Part shown: in pieces, positions 55,612 through 64,000 of the stretch | Numbering within the stretch: the first letter of the stretch is position 1 | How the letters are laid out: every line of letters begins with the position of its first letter | Assembly (NCBI RefSeq): GCF_003597675.1 | Contig: NZ_CP030827.1 | Coordinates: 1,736,001 to 1,800,000, forward strand | DNA: 64,000 nucleotides | Source: Neorhizobium sp. NCHU2750 | Lineage (GTDB): Bacteria > Pseudomonadota > Alphaproteobacteria > Rhizobiales > Rhizobiaceae | Reading direction: 5' to 3' | Notes under the pieces: model-generated | The model's input: only the letters and a program-made list of their open reading frames with translations | Databases searched by the model: none | Told to the model about the DNA's origin: nothing | Program-made: the position numbers and the translations under genes

Positions 55612-56169
55612 TTATTTCTTGATCGAACCGACGGCGATCGAATCGACGTCGCGATCGAGCGACAGGCCGATCACCGGGACCATCTGGTCTTCCACCTTCA
55701 CCGAAATGGTGATGTTCATCTTGTTGTCGCCGCGCACGCTGGCAACCATTGCACCATTCAGTCTGGCGCGATTGATGCCCATCACAACCTTGTCGCCGTT
55801 GACCGAACCCGAAACGATGTCGAGGCCCTTGCCTTCGGCGCCATCGAGAAATTTGCCGGTATAGCCGTTGCCGGACTGGGTGATCACTGCAGACATCGGC
55901 TGCTGGAACACGCCGACGCGGCACGTGCCGTCAAGCTTGATGCCCGTGTCGCCATCCGGAGACGGCGAGCCGGTCAGGTTGCAGCTGAATTTTGTACCCT
56001 TGTACTTGCCGGCAACAATCTCGCCCGGCCCCTTCCAGGCACCGGCGATGGACTGGAAGAATACCTGATCGCGCGAAGCGGCTTCGGCCTGAGGGGCAAA
56101 CGCGGGGGCCGCGGTCGCCAGGGTCAGGGCGGCAAGTCCGCCGAAAAGCGAAAGGAAGCGCGAATGCAT
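55612..56169 (-). CDS. Exported hypothetical protein (about 185 aa)
   Basis: Not recognised as a named family. Signal peptide at 1-31 or so (MHSRFLSLFGGLAALTLATA.., cleavage near AEAA). The mature part is a single beta-rich domain with two cysteines (FSCNLTG and GTCRVG) that could pair, and repeated small-residue turns (GSPSPDGDTGIKLDG, SGNGYTGKFLDGAEGKG). This looks like a lipocalin-like or small beta-barrel fold, as in several conserved rhizobial secreted proteins. The start at 56169 has GGGGAAAG ahead. Monocistronic; function unknown. Confidence 0.75.
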   Translation of the reverse strand: MHSRFLSLFGGLAALTLATAAPAFAPQAEAASRDQVFFQSIAGAWKGPGEIVAGKYKGTKFSCNLTGSPSPDGDTGIKLDGTCRVGVFQQPMSAVITQSGNGYTGKFLDGAEGKGLDIVSGSVNGDKVVMGINRARLNGAMVASVRGDNKMNITISVKVEDQMVPVIGLSLDRDVDSIAVGSIKK

Positions 56170-56283
56170 GAGACTTTCCCCAGGAAGATCCGCCAAAAGC
56201 GGTAATGTTTGGTGGGGCTGAAATTAAGCGAGAATGGTTAACCGTTCGTATCTTTGGGGTGTTTGCAAGGCGCCGCAACAGGC

Positions 56284-57369
56284 CTATTCCCGGTCGTCGG
56301 TACGGCCTGCAGCAACGATATCGGAGAGAAAATCGCCAATTCCGGGACGCGGCAATGCACGGAACGGCAGCGGTCGGCAGAGATCCATGGCCGCAATACC
56401 GATTCGCGCCGTCAGCAAACCGTTGATCACGCCTTCACCGAGCCGCCGCGACAGCCGCGAGGCAAGCCCATGTCCGAGAACCTGCTGCGCGAGCCCGTCT
56501 CCGACAGCGATCGAGCCCGTGACGGCAAGATGCGCAATCACGTCGCGCACCAGCCTGATGAGGCCGAGCTTTCCCGGCCGTGCGCCATAAAGTTCTGCCA
56601 TGGCGCGCACCAGACGCGTGACTTCGAACAGAACATAGGCGAGATCGACGACGGCGCGGGGGCTGATGGCGGTCACCACCGCAACGCGCTTGGATGAATT
56701 GAGGATAAGCGCGCGCGCCCTGCGGTCGAGCGGTGTCAGCAGCTCCCGCTCCGCGAGGTCGAGAAGATGCGGCCCATCGATGATGTCATCCTTCGTCTGG
56801 TCGAGAACGGCGCGGCCCTTGGCCGTCTCCGCGCGATGGCTGAGGAGTGAGGTAAGACGCGCAATCACCTTGCGTGCTGGGTCGGCCTGAATGGAGCCGG
56901 AAGCCTCCTCGGCCTCTGCCTTCAGGTTCTGCACCGCCGCAAGCTTGGCGATGCCCATGACTTCGCGCCCGACGACGACGAGGAGAGCGAAAGCGGCAAG
57001 AGCGAGCGCCGCCATCGCCGCATAGCCGAGCCAGTCGGCCCGGCTGAAAAGGTCGCGAATGATATTGTCTGCCCAGAGTCCGAAGGCGAGCGACAGGAAT
57101 GTGCCCATTGCCGCAGCGGCAAGCCCGGCAAAGGAGAAGCGTTTTCTCAGGCGCGGCGTGGCGACGGGAAGTGCTGCGGCAGCAAGCTCCGCATCGGCCG
57201 AAAACGGATCGTCTGCCTCCGGCAACACCTTGGCTGTTTCATCGAAGCTTTTCGGGCTGCGCGAAGCTAGAGGTGCGGAGGCTTCCGCTCTCGGTTCCTC
57301 CTCGACCGAGAAGGATGCGGGCCGGCGGCGATTGGGATTTTTCGGATTTCCTGTGCTGCTCGGGCTCAT
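56284..57369 (-). CDS. YcjF-family membrane protein (TIGR01620/DUF697)
   Basis: 361 aa. A disordered, charged N-terminus (about 1-75) leads to two TM helices at about 82-103 and 115-137 (FAGLAAAAMGTFLSLAFGLW; AAMAALALAAFALLVVVG). A DUF697 region follows, with SPRAVVDLAYVLFEVTRLVRAMAELYGARPG and RDVIAHLAVTG. Its ATG overlaps the YcjX stop by four bases. YcjX/YcjF pairs are widespread; in enterobacteria they neighbour the psp stress genes. It is probably a membrane partner of the YcjX GTPase-like protein; precise function unknown. Confidence 0.88.
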   Translation of the reverse strand: MSPSSTGNPKNPNRRRPASFSVEEEPRAEASAPLASRSPKSFDETAKVLPEADDPFSADAELAAAALPVATPRLRKRFSFAGLAAAAMGTFLSLAFGLWADNIIRDLFSRADWLGYAAMAALALAAFALLVVVGREVMGIAKLAAVQNLKAEAEEASGSIQADPARKVIARLTSLLSHRAETAKGRAVLDQTKDDIIDGPHLLDLAERELLTPLDRRARALILNSSKRVAVVTAISPRAVVDLAYVLFEVTRLVRAMAELYGARPGKLGLIRLVRDVIAHLAVTGSIAVGDGLAQQVLGHGLASRLSRRLGEGVINGLLTARIGIAAMDLCRPLPFRALPRPGIGDFLSDIVAAGRTDDRE

Positions 57370-58835
57370 GCGAGGCGGTCTCCGATCAGGAACTGCAGGG
57401 CGCGGTCGAGCCTGATATGCGGCACCGCAAGCTTGATGTCGCCGGGCCCGGTTTCCAGCGCCGGCGGCCGGAAGCGTACGAAATTGATGTCCGGAAGATC
57501 CGGGCTGTCGCTATCGAGCGTCCGGAACATCTGGTCGGGATCTTCCGGCAGGTCACCGGGAAAGATCGCCGTCGTCTTGATCCCGTCGAAACGCTCGCCA
57601 TTGATCGTCTCGCCGGCAATCGGCGTGCCGACGATGACGGGCAGCATGTGGCCGTCTTCCTTGACCCTTGCCTCGCGCGTGGCGCGCACGGAGGCGATCG
57701 CCATTACCTCGAAACCGGCGCCGGACAGTCCGATCCGCTTGATCGCGCGGTCGACCAGCCGGCCGGTCAGCCGCTCCAGCCGGTCGTGGCTTTCATGATG
57801 CAGATGGTCGGCCTTCGTCGCGGCGATCAGCACCTTGTCGATCCTGCGGCCGACCAGTGAGGAGAAGAAGCTGTTATGGCCAGGGCGAAAACAGCCGAGA
57901 ACGTCGGCCAGCGCGCGCTCCAGGTCCTGCAGCGCCTCGGGCCCGCGATTGATCGCCTGGAGCGCATCGACAAGCACGATCTGCCGGTCGAGCCTGGCAA
58001 AATGGTGCCGGAAGAAGGGTTTGACCACGACGCTCTTATAGGCTTCGTAGCGCCGTTCCATCATCGCCCTCAGCGAGCCTTTCGGCGCCGGTGTGTCCGG
58101 CAGGCCGGGCAGCGGTGCGAAAGTCAGGGCCGGCGAGCCCTCAAGATCTCCCGGCATCAGGAAACGGCCGGGCGGCAGCGTCGACAGCGACCGCTCGTCG
58201 GACTTGCAGGCCTTGAGATAGGCGGAAAACACCTCGAAGAGCCGCCGTGCCGTCATCTCGTCGGCAGGCCCATCCATGTCTGTCGTCGCGGCGAACGACA
58301 GCCAGTCGCGCGCCAGCTCCCGGCGGATGCCTGTGCCGGCCAGCTCGACGGTAGCCTGGCTGAACTGCCGGTAATCCTGGCTGAGCAGCGGCAGGTCCAG
58401 AAGCCATTCTCCCGGATAGTCGACGATGTCGAGCGACAACCGGCCCGGCGAAAACAGCCGGTTCCAGCCGCTGGCGCTCTGGTAGTCTATGGTCAGCCTC
58501 AGTTCTGAGACGGCGCGGGTTGAATCCGGCCAGATCCGCTCTCGCACCAGGGCGTCGATATGGTCCTCGTATTGGAAGCGAGGCACCGCATCGTCCGGCT
58601 GTTCCTCAAGCCTGACCTTCGATACCCGCCCGGATCGCAGCGCCTCCACGAGGGGCAGGCGTCCGCCATTCAAGAGATTGTGCACGATGGACGAGATCAG
58701 CACCGTCTTGCCGGCGCGCGACAACCCGGTCACCCCGAGACGGATCGTCGGGTTGACGAGGCCGGACGCACGGTCCGCGAGATTGTCTAATGCGATCAGT
58801 GCATCGTCAGTAAGGCTGGTCAGCGAAGGCGCCAA
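57366..58835 (-). CDS. YcjX-family GTPase-like protein (DUF463)
   Basis: 489 aa. The P-loop GVTGLSRAGKTVLISSIV is at about 34-51, with IVDYPGEWLLDLPLL (about 135-149) in the switch II position and TKADHLHHESHDRL (about 340) in the N/TKxD-like base-recognition position. The DUF463/YcjX family binds GTP/GDP. The start is a TTG at 58835; no ATG lies near the family N-terminus. Upstream gene of a coupled YcjX-YcjF pair, 63 bases downstream of sixA on the same strand, so all three may form an operon. Possible envelope stress role by analogy with psp-linked homologues. Confidence 0.9.
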   Translation of the reverse strand: MAPSLTSLTDDALIALDNLADRASGLVNPTIRLGVTGLSRAGKTVLISSIVHNLLNGGRLPLVEALRSGRVSKVRLEEQPDDAVPRFQYEDHIDALVRERIWPDSTRAVSELRLTIDYQSASGWNRLFSPGRLSLDIVDYPGEWLLDLPLLSQDYRQFSQATVELAGTGIRRELARDWLSFAATTDMDGPADEMTARRLFEVFSAYLKACKSDERSLSTLPPGRFLMPGDLEGSPALTFAPLPGLPDTPAPKGSLRAMMERRYEAYKSVVVKPFFRHHFARLDRQIVLVDALQAINRGPEALQDLERALADVLGCFRPGHNSFFSSLVGRRIDKVLIAATKADHLHHESHDRLERLTGRLVDRAIKRIGLSGAGFEVMAIASVRATREARVKEDGHMLPVIVGTPIAGETINGERFDGIKTTAIFPGDLPEDPDQMFRTLDSDSPDLPDINFVRFRPPALETGPGDIKLAVPHIRLDRALQFLIGDRLA

Positions 58836-58898
58836 GGCGGGATCCCGAGTGATGTTTCACCCTATATAGGCAGGGCTCGCCGGCTCGCAACGTCGTGA

Positions 58899-59399
58899 TC
58901 AGGACTTCAGGAGATCGATCAGCGCCCAGTTGTTTTCGGAGGTCGGTGTCTGGACGTAATCGAGAATGGTCATGGCAGCAGTCGGATAGCCACCCGGCAT
59001 GGCCGAACGCCGCGCGCCGCCGCCGATCAGCCCCTCCAGCAACTGATCGATCGACGGATTGTGACCGATCAGTAGGACCGACCGGGCAGGGCGCTGGCCG
59101 GAAATCACCGTCGCGTAGATTTCCGGTGTGCCGTTATAGAGTTCGTCGATGAATTGCACTTCCAGCGTCTCGCCGAGCCTTCGGCGGACGATTTCAGCTG
59201 TCTGACGACAGCGCATCGCCGTCGAGCTGATGATGCAGTCGGGGACGTAGCGCAGGTCGGCCGCCTTGTCGGCAACGATTTCCGCCTGGGCGTAGCCGGT
59301 TCCGTCCAGCTCTCGGTCGAAGTCGCGCCCGCCCTGCGCTGCAGAGGCAGCCTGTGCGTGGCGCATCAGGTAGATACGGAATGGTTCAGGCTCGATCAT
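58899..59399 (-). CDS. SixA-type histidine phosphatase
   Basis: 166-aa member of the phosphoglycerate-mutase-like superfamily. The phosphoacceptor motif is YLMRHAQAA (Arg13, His14), with SSTAMRCRQTAEIV supplying the second conserved region and VLLIGHNPSIDQLL the distal His. Length and pattern match SixA, which removes phosphate from phosphohistidine in Hpt or phosphotransferase-system proteins. The start at 59399 (MIEPEPFRIYLM) is chosen; 30 upstream codons are not conserved-looking. An Hpt gene 7 kb away and PTS-Ntr proteins are possible substrates; unproven. Confidence 0.85.
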   Translation of the reverse strand: MIEPEPFRIYLMRHAQAASAAQGGRDFDRELDGTGYAQAEIVADKAADLRYVPDCIISSTAMRCRQTAEIVRRRLGETLEVQFIDELYNGTPEIYATVISGQRPARSVLLIGHNPSIDQLLEGLIGGGARRSAMPGGYPTAAMTILDYVQTPTSENNWALIDLLKS

Positions 59400-59655
59400 C
59401 TTTGTCTCACAAAGTGCAATGCCGAGTAAAAGACCTAGCGTTGCTTGGGGTTCGCGGTCAACTGCGGTCGATGCGAGCCTGAATCGCATTTCGGAAGCCG
59501 GCTATCCATGTCTCGATCGGAAAAGCATAAAAATTAGCCACTTAGCTGATTTTTGTGACAGTTTTAAAACTGCTGCAAATCTGGGCGAAAGGCTTGAATG
59601 AGGACTGGTTAATGGAGTATAGGGGCCGCAAGAGATGTTCTTCAGGAGAATCGCG

Positions 59656-60075
59656 TTGAGTGAGAAGATCGATCTTAGTAATTATGTTCTGTCGGAAAAC
59701 GACGAGTTCATGAATGCCAATCAGAAGGCCTATTTCAGGGCAAAGCTGATTGCTTGGAAGAATGACATCCTCCGGGAGGCGAGGGAAACACTCGACCATC
59801 TCGCGGAGGAAAGCGCCAACCATCCGGACCTTGCAGACCGCGCCTCTTCGGAAACCGACCGTGCAATCGAATTGCGCGCCCGCGACCGTCAGCGCAAGCT
59901 CATTTCCAAGATCGACGCCGCGCTTCAGCGGATCGAGGACGGGACCTATGGCTTCTGTGAGGAAACCGGCGAGCCGATCGGCTTGAAGCGGCTTGACGCG
60001 CGTCCCATCGCAACCCTGTCGATCGAGGCGCAGGAGCGTCACGAGCGACGGGAAAAGGTCTATCGCGACGAGTAA
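59656..60075 (+). CDS. dksA: RNA polymerase-binding transcription factor DksA (zinc-cysteine-poor type)
   Basis: 139-aa secondary-channel regulator that works with (p)ppGpp in the stringent response. The TTG start at 59656 is firm: AGGAG is seven bases upstream, and MSEKIDLSNYVLS is the expected N-terminus. The coiled-coil tip motif DLADRA (58-63, DxxDxA) is present. The zinc-finger ligands expected at C101, C104, C122 and C125 are C101, Thr104, Ser122 and Ala125, so zinc cannot be bound in the usual way. Such zinc-independent variants are known (Pseudomonas DksA2). Ends at a very strong terminator. Confidence 0.93.
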   Translation: MSEKIDLSNYVLSENDEFMNANQKAYFRAKLIAWKNDILREARETLDHLAEESANHPDLADRASSETDRAIELRARDRQRKLISKIDAALQRIEDGTYGFCEETGEPIGLKRLDARPIATLSIEAQERHERREKVYRDE

Positions 60076-60103
60076 TGCTCGGGCGGCAGCCTCAATACTG
60101 AAA

Positions 60104-60143
60104 AAAAGAAAAGGCACGGCGTCAAAGCCGTGCCTTTTCTTTT
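60104..60143 (+). terminator. Very strong intrinsic terminator after dksA
   Basis: Perfect 17-bp stem ending in gcacggc / gccgtgc, flanked by A-rich and T-rich arms (aaaagaaaagg.. / ..ccttttctttt). Works in both directions. Confidence 0.92.
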
Positions 60144-60322
60144 GGCATGTTTGCGCGCCAAAGCCTTGTTCGGAGCCCCCTTCAGGAACGATGTTGTCTG
60201 GTAGAAAGGCGCGGTCCGAGGGGAAGCGCACGCGCCGAGGCAAGGCAGGATACGGGGACATGTCGGAACTGACGATAAAGAGGCGTCGGCGATCCTGAAG
60301 GATCGCTCGCTCACCTGGCCCG

Positions 60323-61312
60323 CTACTTGTCGCGGCTGGCTGACATTTCGCCAAAGATGCGAGCGACCTCGGACTGCAGTGTCGGGTCGTTTTTCGGTGC
60401 GGCCGCCGCAGCCGGCGCCCCGGCTGAACCGACGGGCATCCCGGCGTCTGTTGCGCCCGGCAGGGCGGGGCGGCTCGCGCGGGCAGCCGCGGCATCGCGC
60501 GCCGCCATGTTGTTTTCCATCTCCTGCTCGAGGATCTTTTCGAAATCGCTTCCGAGCGGCGACGTCGCCCTGTCGCCTGCCGCAGATACCGGCGACGACA
60601 CGTTGAGTGCCGCCGCAGGGGCAGGGCGCGCTACGGGTGCCGGCTGCGGCGCTGGCCGCTCGGCAAACACGCGATCACGCTCACTGTCGAGCAGTCGGGC
60701 GGCATCGTCGATCAGAGGCTGCCTGGCGACGGGCTCGGCACGCGATACGGGAGTTGTCGAAGATACCGCATCCCTGGAGTCGACCACTGGAGCGGCGACA
60801 GAAGGCTCGACACGGGACGGGGCGACGGCAGGCACAGGCGGTGCGACCGTACGGGCATCCAGCCGCGGATCGCGAATGGCAGGCTCACGCACAGGCTCCG
60901 GGCGCGGCGGCACGGGCGGAACAGGCCTTTGGCTATCCGCAGCAATGGCACGCGGCGCGGCTGCGGCGGGCAGGGCCTGTATCGGCGCAGGCTCCGGCAG
61001 GCGTTCCTCGGTGCTTTTCGAAGCGCTGGTAATCCGGCTTTCGACGACGATATCGGTCGGCCCGCCGATCATGATCAGATGCTCGACATCGTCTCGTCGC
61101 ACCAGAACCAGTCGCCTGCGCGTGTCGACTGCGGCGGCATCGAGCACCTGCAGGCGCGGCTGGCGATTGCGGCCGCCGCGCACGAAGGGCGACGGACCGC
61201 GGCGGCCGCGCACTATCCACAGGATTCCGACGAGGCAAAGGAGAGCGAAGCCGACCCCGATCACCGCCACGACGAGCCGGCTGCCATAGTCGCCCATTAC
61301 GTCTGCCAACAT
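60323..61312 (-). CDS. FliO-like single-pass membrane protein with disordered Pro/Ala-rich tail
   Basis: 329 aa. One TM helix at about 13-35 (VVAVIGVGFALLCLVGILWI) is followed by GRNRQPRLQVLDAAAVDTRR and LVLVRRDDVEHLIMIGGPTDIVVES, which matches the FliO core (membrane assembly factor for the FliP pore of the flagellar export gate). The remaining 230 residues are Pro/Ala-rich and disordered, ending with short helices. No flagellar genes are near, so it is either a dispersed fliO or a FliO-like protein with another role. The start at 61312 has AGGAG nine bases upstream. Confidence 0.75.
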   Translation of the reverse strand: MLADVMGDYGSRLVVAVIGVGFALLCLVGILWIVRGRRGPSPFVRGGRNRQPRLQVLDAAAVDTRRRLVLVRRDDVEHLIMIGGPTDIVVESRITSASKSTEERLPEPAPIQALPAAAAPRAIAADSQRPVPPVPPRPEPVREPAIRDPRLDARTVAPPVPAVAPSRVEPSVAAPVVDSRDAVSSTTPVSRAEPVARQPLIDDAARLLDSERDRVFAERPAPQPAPVARPAPAAALNVSSPVSAAGDRATSPLGSDFEKILEQEMENNMAARDAAAARASRPALPGATDAGMPVGSAGAPAAAAAPKNDPTLQSEVARIFGEMSASRDK

Positions 61313-61566
61313 CTCTCGTCACTCCTGATGCGTGTTATCCCGCTGAACAGACTATTTTTTCCGGGGCGAGGCAAGGCTCGCGGCCATCCGTCAACGCTAA
61401 AATGTGTCTCGTCTGCATCTCAAATAGGGCGGCTCTGCGGACTGTCTCGCCTTTTGTGGTCTTATGGAGCTTTTTGCTTCATCTTCAAATTGCTAAGAGA
61501 GAGTCGCGGACGCCGGATGTGGCCGTTCGCGGCGCGAACGGATGCGCCACGGAACGTGAGGTATTG
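61313..61566. promoter_or_regulatory. Divergent region between the FliO-like gene and cckA
   Basis: 254 bases holding promoters for both genes. I see no clear operator or RNA element. Confidence 0.35.
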
Positions 61567-64000
61567 ATGACGAGTTCGCCGAAGGCCGGCAACGACGAAG
61601 CGCCCCTGGTCAATCGCGGGGCCCGCGGCGGAACACTGCTGCGGATCATTCTCCTGGCCGTCGTGTTGCTGGGTGTCGCCATCGCATTCGTGGTATTTCA
61701 GCAGGCGCTCGACAATGAGGTCGTGCTCGGCCTTCTGGGCATCCTGGCAATGGTCGGGATATTCTTCATCGTCTCCTCGCTGATCGGCCTTGTGGAAGTC
61801 ATGCCGCAATCGCGATCCGACGAACTTGCCCGCAATTTCCTGGCAAGCCATCCCGATGGCATCGTGGTGACCGACGCCAAGGGCCGGGTCGTCTATGCCA
61901 ATGCCGCCTACGGCCGGATGACCGGCGCATCGAGCGGTCGCAACGTCCAGTCGCTCGAAGCGCTTCTGTCGAAGACGCGCGAATCGACCGAAGCTCTCTA
62001 CAGGCTGACGGCCGCCCTGCGCGAAGGCAAGGAAGGCCACGAAGAGTTCCGCCTGCTGCAGCCTCTCGGGCGGACAGCAGGCAACGGTTCCGATGCACAT
62101 TGGTACAGGCTGAAGGCGAGGATACTCGGGGCTGCCGGTCGTGATGCACAGGACATCTGGGAAATTACCGATATCACCTCTGAGCGCGACGATCAGGAGC
62201 GCTTTTTCCGCGAATTGCAGAACGCCATCGACTATCTCGACCATGCGCCGGTCGGCTTCTTCTCCGCTGGCCGCAAGGGCGAGATCTTCTACATGAACGC
62301 GACGCTCGCCGAATGGCTGGGCCTCGACCTTACCAAATTTACCCCGCAATCCATGACGGTGTCCGATCTCGTGGCGGGCGAGGGCATGGCACTTATTCAA
62401 TCCGTTCTGCCGGCTCCCGGCCTGCGCCGCACCGAAACGCTGGAACTGGACCTTCGCCGCACCAATGGCCAGAGTGTGCCCGCAAGGCTCGTTCACAGCG
62501 TCAGCGCCACCCGCGACGGCGCGCCGGGCGAAAGCCGTACCGTCGTTCTGATGCGCACCAAGGGCGCCGAGGACGATCAGTCCGCTTCGGCCATGCGGTT
62601 TACCCGCTTCTTCAACAACACGCCGATGGCGATCGCCTCGGTGGACGGCAATGGCAAGATCCTGCGCATCAACGCACCGTTCATTCGGCTGTTTTCTGGC
62701 GTCGTCTCTCGCGATGAAGTAGAGGCCGGAGGCGCCCAGCTGGAGCGGATCGTCCATGAGGCCTCTGCCGCCTCGATGATGGAGGCACTCGCCGCCGCCA
62801 AGGATAGGCAGGGCGATATCGCCCCGATCGAGAGCCGCCATCCGGCCGACGAAAATCGCTATGTCCGTTTCTACGTTAACGCCGTCATCGACGAGGGCGA
62901 CGAGGCGCCGGAAGAGGTCGCGATCGTCTATGCCGTCGAGACGACCGAGCAGAAGGCGCTCGAGACGCAGATGGCGCAGACCCAGAAGCTCAACGCCGTG
63001 GGCACGCTGGCGGGCGGTATTGCCCACGATTTCAACAATGTGCTGACCGCAATCCTGTTGTCGTCCGATCACCTCCTTCTGCAGGCGCGCCCCTCCGACG
63101 CGAGCTTTGCCGACCTGATGGAGATCAAGCGCAATGCCAACCGCGCCGCGGTTCTGGTGCGCCAGTTGCTGGCCTTCTCGCGCAAGCAGACGATGCGGCC
63201 TGCCGTCCTCAACCTGACCGATGTCGTCGGCGACCTGCGCATGCTGGTCGACCGGCTGATTTCCGGCACCAATGTCAAGCTCGACGTCGATTACGGCCGT
63301 GATCTGTGGACGGTGCGCACCGACCTGTCGCAATTCGAGCAGGTGCTGATCAATCTCTGCGTCAATGCCCGCGATGCCATGCCGAAGGGCGGCCTGATCC
63401 AGATCAGGACCCGCAATGTCTCGGCACAGGAAGCGGCCGGCTTCCAGCAGGCCGATCTTCCTTCCGAAGATTTCGTCATGGTCGAGGTCTCCGACAACGG
63501 GACCGGCATCCCGCCGGAGATCATGGACAAGATCTTCGAACCCTTCTTCACCACCAAGGAAGTCGGCAAGGGCACCGGGCTTGGCCTGTCCATGGTCTAT
63601 GGCATCGTCAAGCAGTCGGGCGGCTACATCTACCCGGAATCGGAAATCGGTCGCGGCACCAGCTTCCGCATCTTCCTGCCGCGCTATATCCAGGAAATTC
63701 AGCCGGTCACCGCTGCGGCGGCTGGCACGGAAGCCGGCGCCGATGGCGCGGCAAAGCCGTTGGTGCTTGCTGCCGCTGCGACCGAATCCGAGCCGGTCGA
63801 CCTCACTGGAAAGTCTGCCGTCGTGCTTCTGGTCGAAGACGAGGAGGCGGTTCGTCGCGGCGGCAAGCGCATGCTGGAAACACGCGGCTATACCGTTCAC
63901 GAGGCGGGCTCCGGCACGGAAGCACTCGACATCATGGACGAACTCGAAGGCAAGGTGGATATCGTCGTCTCCGACGTCGTCATGCCCGAAATGGACGGGC
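61567..64000 (+). CDS. cckA: Cell-cycle hybrid histidine kinase CckA (partial, 3' end outside window)
   Basis: Bifunctional kinase/phosphatase feeding CtrA and CpdR through ChpT in alphaproteobacteria. Visible: 811 codons. Two TM helices at about 23-45 and 58-80, PAS-like domains (about 90-200, 220-330 and 345-460), a phosphoacceptor helix with [11 protein letters not shown] (His487), and ATPase motifs ([33 protein letters not shown]). Then comes an Ala-rich linker and the start of the receiver domain ([13 protein letters not shown]; Asp803 in [12 protein letters not shown]), cut at the window edge. The start at 61567 has GTGAGG upstream. A two-TM, PAS-rich layout followed by a receiver is typical of CckA. 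Confidence 0.93.
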   Translation, partial: MTSSPKAGNDEAPLVNRGARGGTLLRIILLAVVLLGVAIAFVVFQQALDNEVVLGLLGILAMVGIFFIVSSLIGLVEVMPQSRSDELARNFLASHPDGIVVTDAKGRVVYANAAYGRMTGASSGRNVQSLEALLSKTRESTEALYRLTAALREGKEGHEEFRLLQPLGRTAGNGSDAHWYRLKARILGAAGRDAQDIWEITDITSERDDQERFFRELQNAIDYLDHAPVGFFSAGRKGEIFYMNATLAEWLGLDLTKFTPQSMTVSDLVAGEGMALIQSVLPAPGLRRTETLELDLRRTNGQSVPARLVHSVSATRDGAPGESRTVVLMRTKGAEDDQSASAMRFTRFFNNTPMAIASVDGNGKILRINAPFIRLFSGVVSRDEVEAGGAQLERIVHEASAASMMEALAAAKDRQGDIAPIESRHPADENRYVRFYVNAVIDEGDEAPEEVAIVYAVETTEQKALETQMAQTQKLNAVGTLAGGIAHDFNNVLTAILLSSDHLLLQARPSDASFADLMEIKRNANRAAVLVRQLLAFSRKQTMRPAVLNLTDVVGDLRMLVDRLISGTNVKLDVDYGRDLWTVRTDLSQFEQVLINLCVNARDAMPKGGLIQIRTRNVSAQEAAGFQQADLPSEDFVMVEVSDNGTGIPPEIMDKIFEPFFTTKEVGKGTGLGLSMVYGIVKQSGGYIYPESEIGRGTSFRIFLPRYIQEIQPVTAAAAGTEAGADGAAKPLVLAAAATESEPVDLTGKSAVVLLVEDEEAVRRGGKRMLETRGYTVHEAGSGTEALDIMDELEGKVDIVVSDVVMPEMDG

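Overview
The window is chromosomal DNA of an alphaproteobacterium of the Rhizobiaceae (Rhizobium/Agrobacterium/Sinorhizobium relatives). The case rests on the gene set and the base composition: a growth-pole-ring-type giant protein, CckA, a DksA without its zinc cysteines, class II DAHP synthase, a MaeB-type malic enzyme, a STAS-fused MlaE, BluB behind a cobalamin riboswitch, and high-GC codon use. I saw no rRNA, tRNA, CRISPR array, insertion sequence or prophage. Almost all of it is core metabolism and envelope biology. The only clearly accessory patch is around 37.2-38.8 kb.

Layout. 0-1.6 kb: the end of a polar amino-acid ABC importer operon (binding protein, attenuating hairpin, permease running off the edge). 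1.9-4.3 kb: a repeat-rich OmpA-family protein. 4.3-6.5 kb: mobB-mobA and a drug/metabolite transporter. 6.7-13.8 kb: a chemoreceptor, an APH-like kinase with altered catalytic residues, moaA, a DUF971 protein, an FMN-binding protein and a diguanylate cyclase. 14-21.7 kb: fumC, an L,D-transpeptidase, gph, rpiA, a DUF2059 protein and gor. 21.7-26.9 kb: three Tad-pilus-like TadE/TadG proteins interrupted by aroF. 27-31.6 kb: nadE, a NYN-LOTUS protein overlapping a beta-propeller protein, then riboswitch-bluB. 31.6-37.2 kb: a secreted hypothetical, maeB, an LpxH-like phosphoesterase and an MFS transporter.

37.2-39.7 kb: the dipeptide epimerase gene dgcA, preceded by a second diverged copy of its own 3' end. 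A lower-GC methyltransferase gene and a decayed MFS fragment lie between the two copies. 39.8-43.9 kb: a complete Mla-type lipid transport operon (mlaE-mlaF-mlaD-lipoprotein). 43.9-52.6 kb: a small P-loop protein, the 2086-residue coiled-coil growth pole ring homologue, an Hpt protein and a ferredoxin. 52.6-56.2 kb: a candidate minus-strand sRNA, a DUF922 protein, folP-folB-folK and a secreted hypothetical. 56.3-64 kb: the YcjF-YcjX pair, SixA, dksA, a FliO-like membrane protein and the start of cckA, cut by the window edge.

Themes are envelope building and polar growth (GPR, L,D-transpeptidase, Mla, OmpA, DgcA recycling of muropeptides), cofactor synthesis (molybdopterin, folate, NAD, the lower ligand of B12), and cell-cycle/stress control (CckA, Hpt, DksA, GGDEF protein). 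Many neighbouring genes converge on strong intrinsic terminators, which are listed individually. The best candidates for new biology are the duplicated dgcA-end/methyltransferase insertion, the hendecad-repeat architecture of the giant polar protein, the NYN-LOTUS/propeller pair, the off-cluster FliO-like protein and the candidate sRNA at 52.6-52.8 kb.
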